Shown: in pieces, positions 54,440 through 64,000 of the stretch | How the letters are laid out: every line of letters begins with the position of its first letter | Position numbering within the stretch: position 1 is the first letter of the stretch | Source of the DNA: Tillus elongatus | Lineage: Eukaryota; Arthropoda; Insecta; Coleoptera; Cleridae | DNA: 64,000 nt | Direction of reading: 5' to 3' | NCBI GenBank assembly: GCA_964006375.1 | Contig: OZ023265.1 | Location: 14,863,252-14,927,251, forward strand | Made by a program: the position numbers and the translations under genes | Notes under the pieces: generated by a model | Database searches by the model: none | The model's input: the letters and a program-made list of their open reading frames with translations, nothing else | What the model was told of the DNA's origin: nothing

Positions 54440-55270
54440 TTAAAGTTTTAGGTGTATTAGTGTTGGTTCAGGGAATAATGGTCTACATGAGGCGGCTGGC
54501 AGTAGGTTGCGTTTACATAAAAAAATTATCTGCGTTAATAATTAGGAATAAAATAACGTAAGTAAAACAAAATCTTAAATGATCTCTTTTAAAATGCAAT
54601 TAAGACAGCACAATGGCAAGTAATTACTGAACTAACGCTACCAGAAGCCACCGTTTAACAGTATATAGTTTATAACAGAGCAGTTATCGAAAGTGGATTT
54701 AGTACGGTATACATTAGCAAGCAATCTCAGATTAATCTTAACCAAAGAAATGTACGAGAAACTAGAAATAGGCGGATATTTAAGTATAAAACTTACCAAT
54801 TTGGGCATGCTGTTTTCCCGATTGAAAATTTAGCTGTACGACAACATTTCCGGTTAACTTGAAACAAAAGAGAGCGTGCCACGCATTGCAAGCGTTTATA
54901 AAGATTTTATTATCTAGACTCGTCGTGGAGCTGTCTAGTATGCAGGCATATTCCATCGAGTTGTGATGCGGTAGAGTAACCGACCGCCGAGTTTGACGTC
55001 ACTAGAGGGACTCAGACTCTGACGTCACTAAAGAGACTGATTCAGAAACTTTATTGTAGAAAAATAAAAGGCGTTAACGCATGTGACATGTCACGTTTAT
55101 TTTAAATACATGGGACATGTTACAAACTGCACTTGTGACAACTATAAATGAAAATCCGTTAGCACATTAGGATGTCTTGATAAATAAAAAAAATTTAAAG
55201 TTGAATGAAAATAATAGACGGCGTGTTTAAAATGTCTACGTGATGTATGTCGATATATAACATTAAAACA
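54440..55270. other. Unassigned DNA
   Basis: Contains a local repeat of GACGTCACTA with a GA-rich context (about 54998-55040), a palindromic-looking ACATGTCACG/GACATGTTAC area at 55085-55130, and no gene. Confidence 0.4.
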
Positions 55271-55272
55271 TT

Positions 55273-55528
<256 letters not shown>

Positions 55529-55561
55529 CTACCGAACTCAAAAATAATTGATATATAAATG

Positions 55562-56010
55562 TCATTAATATTAAAAAAATGAAAACAACGCTCGTGCCTC
55601 GAATAAAGTTCTCTTCGTCTTTTTAACTTTAAATGAAATTTCCTTTTCCCGTTTCGCATGCGTTCAACACATTGGGCACAGAAAATATAGGAATTTGCAT
55701 AAAATTGTCATTTATAATTGAAGGAAAAAACTTGTTCTAGGTATGTCACACAAAATAGAATAATTACTATATTCTAAAACCTACTGTTTAAGACAGGATT
55801 TGCCATTGTGAAAAGCAAGGTCAGATGCATCCTTGTTAATTTTGAAGATTGACAGTGACTGAATGAGCCAGTTCTCTAAGTCAAAACTCTAATAAAAATA
55901 AAACCTACTGTGACTATAATGAAACAACGTTCAATGAGACGAAAACCATTTCAGGTTAAGGGATCAAAAAATGTTTAAACAGTAAAATAAGATTTCGTAC
56001 TCAAAAAGCT
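55562..56010 (+). repeat. Segmental duplication, copy 1
   Basis: TTATTAATATTAAAAAAATG, CAACGCTCGTGCCTCGAATA and AACACATTGGGCACAGAAAA recur in the same order about 886 bp downstream. Copy 1 holds an extra block of about 90 bp (around 55795-55900). No coding content. Confidence 0.7.
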
Positions 56011-56447
56011 ACAATCTTCGTTGTTCTTTATTTTATTAAATTATTTGCAGAAAATTAATTTAAAATAGACCCTTTATGTAAAGCTTTTGTAGCAGTTTCA
56101 GTTATTTATTTAATTTTAAGGTATCAGATTACGCTAATTATGTAGCGTTTTTTTTTCAATTGTGCCATGTGGAAGTTTTTTATGGAGAAACGGTGTTGGT
56201 AAGTAGTTTCTCCTTTCTATGGACTTCTGCAAGGTAAGTTTTTTACAGTTTGCATTTGTAGCTCCGTTGTAGCATGTTTACCTTGCACAGAACCTCAAAT
56301 TGACTTTAGGTCTCTTAACTGTATTGTGAAGTTGAGATCACAGCATTTGTCCGATGGTTAATGCATAAAGGGGTTCCTCTAAGCATGTTTCTGAATTTTT
56401 TTTTCAAAAACGAACAATACGCTAATCTGATAATTAACCTATAAATG
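56011..56447. other. Spacer between duplicated segments
   Basis: Unassigned AT-rich DNA. Contains two GCAAGGTAAGTT/TGGTAAGTAG-like donor motifs near 56200-56240 without an exon that I can support. Confidence 0.4.
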
Positions 56448-56795
56448 TTATTAATATTAAAAAAAATGGAAACAACGCTCGTGCCTCGAATAAAGTGCTC
56501 TTCATCATTTTAACTTTAAATGAAATTTCCTTCTGCCGCTTCGCATCTGTTCAACACATTGGGCACAGAAAATATGGGAAGTAACTTAAAATTATCATTT
56601 ATAATTGGAAGAAAATACAATTTGTTCTAGGTATGCAACGAAAAAATTCATACAAAATAGAATAATATCTAGACTCTAAAACCTACTGTGACGCTATAAT
56701 GAAACAACGTTAAATGAAACGAAAACCATTTCAGGTTAAGGGATGGAAAAATGTTTTTACAGTAAAATAAGCTTTCGTACTCCAAAAAACAACAA
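56448..56795 (+). repeat. Segmental duplication, copy 2
   Basis: Direct repeat of 55562-56010, diverged by point changes and indels, ending with TTTCGTACTCCAAAAA against TTTCGTACTCAAAAAG in copy 1. Confidence 0.7.
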
Positions 56796-57029
56796 GATTC
56801 TTATAAGGCGTAATACAATAGTCCATAATAGTCCACGGTAACAGTACATGTCATATTCAACTGAGAAATTATTTTGATAAATGTCAGATCTACTTTCAAA
56901 GTGACATGTAAATAAGTATTTTGTTTTCTGACATTTGTAATACAAATGTAGGCATGCTCTTCTTCTTACATTCATATTTATTTTTGGCCATCACAATTTT
57001 ACTCATAGAGCTGGATACAATTTTAGTGA

Positions 57030-57365
57030 CTTTTGAATTTAAAAAAAAAGATTTCTTCAAATGAGCGCGAACTAGACCCCATAGAACCCATATCCGGGTT
57101 AGTTTCAGTTTTTATCTGTTTTCATAGATACAATGTGACAGGTTTCTAGGGTAAAGTTTAATATATCCTTTATTATACAAGATATGAGAAAATTTTTTAT
57201 ATGTTAATTATACGATGCCTGGAGCTGCATCTTATAAAATTATTTTTACAATCACATGTGGCCCATAAGTTGCTGGTGATGCAATTTTTTTTCCTATTCG
57301 AGCACGCCTTATATTTTGCAATTTTTGCATTTTCTATCGAAAGATAATGCATGTTCGTAAGAAAA
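57030..57365 (-). repeat. Family-H repeat, 3' module, minus orientation
   Basis: Close to the 2.48-2.81 kb segment: TTTCTTCAAATGAGCGCGAA, CCATATCCGGGTTAGTTTCA, GATACAATGTGACAGGTTTC, GCTGCATCTTATAAAAT. Here too a palindromic family-H variant follows directly. Confidence 0.55.
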
Positions 57366-57369
57366 AAAT

Positions 57370-57683
57370 TCAGGGCTCAGCAAGTGCGTTATGGTAGCGA
57401 TTTTTCATAAAATGTTTCTTTCGATATCTTAATGTACTATTAACCTAAGGCTCGTTGGCCAAGAAGCCAGTTTTTTTGGGCACATTTTAAGTTTATTTTC
57501 GGAAGATTTTTGTATATTGTCAAACAATAAAGTTATTTTGATAAAATATGATAGATTGTTTCTCCTGTATAGGTTATACTGGTAACCAAATTTGATGCAG
57601 GCTTTCTAAAAAATATATATATTTCCTATTAAAAGGATTTTTATGACAATTCACTACCATAATTGCTGCGTCCCGAATCTTTT
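57370..57683. repeat. Palindrome-ended family-H variant (about 315 bp)
   Basis: Inverted 5' termini at 57374 (CTCAGCAAGTGCGTTATGG) and about 57650-57680 (TTCACTACCATAATTGCTGC). Interior text ACCTAAGGCTCGTTGGCC and GGTAACCAAATTTGATGC as in the 2.8-3.1 kb copy. Confidence 0.55.
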
Positions 57684-57956
57684 TTTAAATTCACTTGGAA
57701 TTGCTAATTGTTTATATACTTACCTGGCAGAATCATGTACGTATAAAGGGTTGGTCACGCATAAGTTTTACCTTTAGCATTACATTCTTCTTTTATTTAC
57801 ATAAGTTGATTCTGCCAATAAGTGTTTGATGTCGTGGAATAGTTGTAATGATGTTTTCTATTTTGGCTGAATTATATATTATTATAGCTCTAACAATAAT
57901 TTATCAAAAAATTGTGTTTTGTAGATAGTCGGTGTATTTTAGTGAATTAAGTATCC

Positions 57957-58418
57957 ATCCGATAACTCAAAAAATAATTAACCGATTTAAATGAAACTCG
58001 GCAAGTGCCTTTCTTTTATTAATGACTTAGATAAGCTTGTTATTCAGGCAAATCAGACGGGGTTTTCCTGGAAACTTTTGAGTTTTCTTTCGAAAAAAAA
58101 TTTTTTCTCCGAAAATCACAAAGTTCATTTAATGAAATTCAATGAATATGTTGCCTAGATAACTTACTACGTACCAAATTTCAACTTTGTAAGCTTATAT
58201 AAAATTGAGTTATTTAAATGTTAAATTTTCTTTCGAAAAAAAAATTTTTCTCCGAAAATTGCAAAGTTATTTAAATGAAATTTGGTGGATATCTTGCCTT
58301 AGAAATGACCTTACTACATACGAAAACTAAACTTTCTAAGTTTATAGAAAATTAAGTTATTCAAACTTGAAGCATTTAATAAAAATTCACTACCATAACG
58401 CACTTCCTGTGTCCCGAA
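57957..58418 (-). repeat. Family-H repeat, 5' half, minus orientation
   Basis: Begins at CCGATAACTCAAAAAATAAT, contains two internal units (CTCCGAAAATCACAAAG and CTCCGAAAATTGCAAAG), ends with TTCACTACCATAACGCACTT. The (TA)n and 3' hairpin are absent. Confidence 0.6.
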
Positions 58419-58429
58419 CTTTTTTCAAA

Positions 58430-59195
58430 ATCGTTTAATTAGATATGAGAGAGATACAGCCGTGTTTATTTTAGAGACAGAATCGAAGGACTATGTCATT
58501 TTAAACTATCCGTTAGCTTTCAGACATCGTTATAAAATAAGTGTGTGAAACGAAGCGTCGATAATCATAGCAGTCTGCTCGAAATTTTAAAAAGTTCAGT
58601 GCAAAAAGAACAAACATGATATCGCTGGCCTGTAAAAATAAAAAATAACCCTTCTTCATACTCGAGAATGCTTGAGAAATTACTTCCAACGCTCCATCTC
58701 CCTAATACTCAATCATTATAAGTCTTGTTTGAAAGCAAATTTACCAACGAGGAAAGAATATTTCTCTCGATAATATTGGGAAATAAAGAATAAAGGAATC
58801 GCGCCAAATTTTTTAATTCTTTTCGGTGTTCCATGAAGTACTCAAGCGGAAATTCCGGCATCTGGTCCTCGCTCGGCTGGTCTGATACAATCGTCACCGC
58901 AACTTGTACCAACTTTAGATATTCTGCGCCGATTCTCCCGGATTTTAAACTTGCAAATACAAGGGAGAGTTTTCTCCGCTGTAATTAAACTTGTTAGATG
59001 TCATTCCGATTGAAATTTTTGTGTAGCCCCTGGCTTACATTTACAAACTTTCGATCTGTAAAAGAGCTTTCCGCTGTACAGGCAGATTTAACTTTCCTTT
59101 GCGTCAAATATAAATCGGCTTATGATTTAATAATGTTTTAACTAACTCTACACTTAAATTTGCAAAGTAAAATGCCTTGTCAAAGTATAAGTATT
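58430..59195. other. Unassigned DNA
   Basis: A 67-codon minus-strand frame at 58709-58912 (about 35% GC, higher than its surroundings) matches no family I recognise. Nothing else found. Confidence 0.4.
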
Positions 59196-59197
59196 TG

Positions 59198-60083
<886 letters not shown>

Positions 60084-60218
60084 GGTTTTAGTGAATTTTC
60101 GTAGAAAAAATTCACTAATGGAGAGATCCCGACTTTTGAATTTTGAAAAAATTTTTGGAAATGAGCGCGATCTAGGACCCCTAGAACCCATATCCGGGGT
60201 CAGTTTCAATTTTTATAT

Positions 60219-60426
<208 letters not shown>

Positions 60427-60441
60427 CACACCGACAACTCA

Positions 60442-61150
60442 AAAAATAATAAGCCGATTTTGATAAAATTTGGCATGTACCTTTCTTTTGTAAATGGCTT
60501 GGATAAGTTCGTTAGTCAGGAAAATCGGATGAGGTTTTCCGGGAAAATTTTGAGTTTTCATTCGAAAAAAATTCTTATCTCAAAAAGTAATAAGCCGATT
60601 TTAATAAAATTCGTCATGTACCTTCCTTTTGTAAATAGCTTTGACAAGTTCGTTAGTCAGGAAAATCGGATGAGGTTTTCCGGGAAAATTTTGAGTTTTC
60701 ATTCGAAAAAAATTCTTATCTCAAAAAGTAATAAGCCGATTTTAATAAAATTTGTCATGTACCTTCCTTTTGTAAATAACTTTGACAAGTTCGTTAGTCA
60801 GGAAAATCGGATGAGGTTTTCCGGGAAAATTTTGAGTTTTCATTCGAAAAAAATTCTTATCTCAAAAAGTAATAAGCCGATTTTGATAAAGTTTGCCACG
60901 TACCTTCCTTTTGTAAATGGCTTTGACAAGTGTGTTAGTCAGGAAAATCGGACGAGGTTTTCCTGGAAAATTTTGAGTTTTCATTCGAAAAAAATGTTTA
61001 TCTCAAAGAATAATGGGCAGATTTTGATATAATTTGGCGTATACCTTCCTTTTGTAAATGGCTTTGATAAGTTCGTTAATCAGAAAAATCTGAGGAGGTT
61101 TTCCGGAAAAATTTTGAGTTTTCATTTGAAAAAAAATTTATCTTAAAAAC
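60442..61150 (+). repeat. 141-bp tandem array within family H
   Basis: AAGCCGATT recurs at 60451, 60592, 60733 and 60874 (exact 141-bp steps), with a degraded fifth unit at about 61015. Units contain GTAAATGGCTTTGACAAG, CAGGAAAATCGGATGAGG and GAGTTTTCATTCGAAAAAAA. Units 2 and 3 are nearly identical, showing recent local amplification. Confidence 0.9.
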
Positions 61151-61319
61151 TAAAAAATCTATGATAACCAAATTTGGTAGGTAGGTTTACGATATAAAAA
61201 GTAAACTATACACCAAAATTTAGATTTCTATGTTGCAAGAAAAAAAAGTTATAATAATATTTTGTGTCAGATCATTTCTATGAAAATTCACTACCATAAC
61301 GCACTTGCTGCGTCCAGAG

Positions 61320-61980
61320 TTTTATTCAGATTTTTTATAATCTCCCTTCGATGCACTCTGGAATCTCTTATGTCAACTTGCATAATGATGACGATGATCA
61401 CATGATCTGGTGAAATGATGCCAATGAATTCACTTGATGAAAAGACCCCGGACACTCCTGGACTGTTGCTTTTATTAACTTTCTTACAGGTGAAAAAACG
61501 CTATTGTTCATCAAACCACCTGTGTTTGAGCTTTTCGTCAAACCTTTAGTGTCTTTTTACGTTTTTTTCTTGCGCGCACATATACCTTAATACTACATAA
61601 AGTTTTGTTTTTACAAATGACCTTTGCTCTTTTAATACATCGAGCCTTTAGGTAGCTTGGTCATACCTATTTTTACACACAATAAATCAACAGAATTGCA
61701 TTTATTAGCTACAATCTCATTCTCTCTACAAAAACTGAAGCATTGTTCTTGGTTTCTTTACGGATATTTCTAGAATATAATTTTTTTTATTACTCGAATG
61801 AAACCTAACATCGAGGGTTGCTACATGGGTCACTGACATTCATGTCGGGCGTTGACATCTCATGCTACACTCTTTCGTTGCCACATTAGGGTGTATACAT
61901 TTATTTTATATATACTAGGATGTATAAATTTCCCGTTTTCCCATTAAAATTTCGTAATCTTTTCTATTATTTGCTATCTA
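61320..61980. other. Unassigned DNA
   Basis: No recognisable gene or repeat; slightly less AT-rich than the surroundings near 61380-61500. Confidence 0.4.
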
Positions 61981-61983
61981 TAG

Positions 61984-61985
<2 letters not shown>

Positions 61986-62052
<67 letters not shown>
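61986..62052. repeat. (TA)n microsatellite
   Basis: About 67 bp of alternating AT directly before CATACAGGGTGGTC, the probable mariner edge. A TA target dinucleotide may have seeded or been absorbed by the tract. Confidence 0.95.
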
Positions 62053-62056
<4 letters not shown>

Positions 62057-62799
62057 CAGGGTGGTCACTTTTAAGTGGGCCACCATTGGGATCTCCGAAA
62101 CTATAAGAGATACGAAGCCGGTTAAATTAGAAAAAATGTGCACAATTTTATTATCTTTCAGAAGCTGAAGTCACATTTTGGATAGTTTTAGCGATGGATG
62201 AAATATCCTGAAAAAACTGAAAAGCTCTATTAGCTCATTTGTTCGATAACTTTTTTGTTATTTAATGGATACTGGTCTTGAAAAATTTTTAGGCATACTA
62301 GATTTTACTTTGTCATGGCCAACTTTTTTTCTCATGGGCGCCATATTGATTTTAGACATGATTGGACAGAGAAAAAAATACGAATTCACTGGTGTCGCAC
62401 ACATGGTTTATGTAGCTCACTAGTTTACTTTTCAAGATCAATTTAAAATTATATCAGCCAGTATCAAGTTGCCATGAATAAATGAATTTGGCAGTTTACC
62501 AAAGTCAGTAAAAGTGTCTTACAGTACACCGTCGGCTAATAAGAATGTATTCTAAATCACAGACAACCTTCGGTCTTACTTTATTACTTACCTAACCTAG
62601 AATCAATTAATAACTCGATTTCTTTTTTACTAAAACCGAATAGTAAAGTCTAAAAATGTTGATAGTATCAAAGGAATAAAATATAAGAATTTGGGCAAAA
62701 ATATTTATCTTATTAGAAATTAATCATAAAAGAATAACAGGTGGAAAATGTAAATTACCTATGCAGAGACAAAAAAAAAAGGAAAGAAAAACACTAAAA

Positions 62800-63822
62800 C
62801 TACATAAAATGTTTAAATTGTGTACCCCTGTGCTCTTTACAAAGTAAGGTTCTGCGATGCAAACTATTCACTGAATTCTTAATAGTATCTGGTTCAATGC
62901 TGCGGAATGCTTCTCTGATTTTCTCTTGCAAATCATTAATGTTATCGGATGGTCTGTCATAGACTTGGGTCTTTGCAATGCCCCAAATACAATAATCCAA
63001 TCGGTTCAAACAAGGGGATCGGGGTGGCTAAGGCACGGGACCGTTAGCACCAATCCACGCATTTGGAAATCGTTCATTTAAATACTCCCTGACAATTCTG
63101 GTACTATGGGGACGTGCTTCATCTTGTTGGAACCATTTAAGTCTACGAATAGTGACCAGGGGAACATTATCTAGCATTTCTTCATAATCATTTCTTAGAA
63201 AATTCGAATAAAACTCTCAAGTCAAACGCCTGGGTATGAAGTATGGGCCTAATAATTTACTGCCTAACAGACCACACCATACGTTAATTTAAAACCGGAT
63301 TTGTGGTCTAACTTCGCGTATGAGATGAGGATTTACAACTAAATAATAATGCTTATTTCTTCTATCGAAAATACCGCAATTTGTAAAGAGGGTCTCGTCG
63401 GTCCATAGTACCTTTTCGGGAAAATTGAAATCTTGACTCACGTATCCACGAAATCATATAGCAAAAGCTAGTCATTTTTCATCGTCTCCTGGATGTAATT
63501 GTTGCGTTGGTTTCAATTTATATTCATGGTACTTATGTTTCTTTAAAATTTTCTGGACTTCACTTTTTGATAAATTACATTCTGTTGCAATTCTTCTTTG
63601 AGACGATTCTGGATTTGTGTTTATTTGTGCAAGGACATTAACATCATTCAAAGTTTTACTAGCTATTCGTGATCGTACGTTTTTAAATGTGCCATTTTCA
63701 TTAAATTGTTGACATAGACGTCGAAAATAGGTTCTATTCGGTTGCCGCGTTTCAGGATACAGATCAGCATATTCACTAGATGCATCCACAGAATTTCTGT
63801 ATTTACGGATATAAATATTATA
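62800..63822 (-). pseudogene. Mariner transposase relic, third catalytic Asp replaced
   Basis: Likely start ATG at 63822: MYNIYIRKYRNSVDASSEYA, then a PETRQPNRTYFRRL segment and the helix-turn-helix pair ESSQRRIATECNLSKSEVQK. The catalytic domain shows KVLWTDETLF (first Asp, about 63400) and KWFQQDEARPHS (second Asp, about 63130). The third position, normally SPDL, reads PPRSPCLNRLDYCIWG (about 63010), so Asp has become Cys. The C-terminus KNSVNSLHRRTLLCKEHRGT and stop lie at 62800. In-frame stops occur at about 63470, 63450 and 63020. A member of the family that cuts and pastes at TA; this copy cannot be active. Confidence 0.8.
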
Positions 63823-63879
63823 CATATCTATTTTTTGTGTGTCGAGTATGATGACATTATTATTAATCAACAAAATTTA

Positions 63880-64000
63880 CTATTTTTTCAACAAAGCATA
63901 CACTTGTATGTAATTTGACATCAACACTAATCTGATTTTTCTAAACTGTCATTTAATGTCTTCATGTGCAACTTGATACTAACCGATACAATTTTTAATT
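63880..64000. other. Right window edge, mariner 5' flank
   Basis: Non-coding, upstream of the mariner start codon; the terminal repeat of the element is not reached. Confidence 0.4.

Larger units (their letters stand above)
62055..64000 (-). mobile_element. Mariner-type element, left part (continues beyond the window)
   Basis: The probable terminus ACAGGGTGGTCACTTTTAAG at 62056 is of a form common at mariner-type ends and lies on the 3' side of a minus-strand transposase relic. The opposite end is outside the window. The 745 bp between terminus and stop codon is non-coding. Confidence 0.5.

Overview
This 64 kb window is AT-rich eukaryotic DNA made almost entirely of repeats and decayed transposable elements. 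I find no host protein-coding gene. The element set (Penelope-like elements, a Jockey-type non-LTR retrotransposon, mariner and hAT DNA transposons, a hairpin-ended repeat carrying (TA)n tracts, and a 138-bp satellite) points to an arthropod, most likely an insect with a large repeat-rich genome. A beetle is a guess from general resemblance only. Nearly all open frames longer than 60 codons are either alternating Tyr-Ile translations of (TA)n arrays or accidental.

Layout: 1-4 kb holds a Penelope-type terminal hairpin, a tRNA-like sequence and copies of the repeat family called family H here. A non-LTR retrotransposon on the minus strand fills 4.05-7.0 kb, followed by a decayed Penelope coding region at 7.2-8.0 kb. 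From 8.3 to 12.5 kb there are family-H repeats with (TA)n. A CGBP1-like hAT transposase relic, partly duplicated in tandem, lies at 12.85-15.2 kb. The interval 16.25-28.17 kb is a 138-bp satellite array, interrupted at 22.8-26.5 kb by a near-perfect 3.66-kb palindrome made of two head-to-head, 5'-truncated Penelope copies. RT fragments lie at 28.2-30 kb. At 33.86-36.48 kb a mariner transposase is split by a 1,735-bp hAT-type element with an exact 8-bp target duplication, and another mariner relic lies at 37.5-38.4 kb. Further non-LTR fragments lie at 40.5-41.6 and 49.6-50.8 kb. A small Penelope-type inverted element with a 12-bp target duplication lies at 45.3-45.8 kb, and an inverted pair of hammerhead ribozymes at 49.0-49.2 kb. 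The last 15 kb holds more family-H repeats, a 43-bp minisatellite at 54 kb, a segmental duplication at 55.6-56.8 kb and a mariner transposase relic running to the window edge.

The most interesting theme is a recurring architecture: inverted (head-to-head) pairs of Penelope-type terminal sequences, each arm carrying a hammerhead or hammerhead-like motif about 50-95 bp from its outer end, with a short unpaired tail on one side only and 12-14 bp target duplications where the edges are clear. It appears at several ages, from essentially identical arms (24.7 kb) to strongly diverged ones (1.1, 45.6 and 49.1 kb), which suggests a recurrent insertion mechanism rather than one accident. The minus-strand hammerhead at 49.0 kb has every core residue and all three helices, so it looks capable of self-cleavage.
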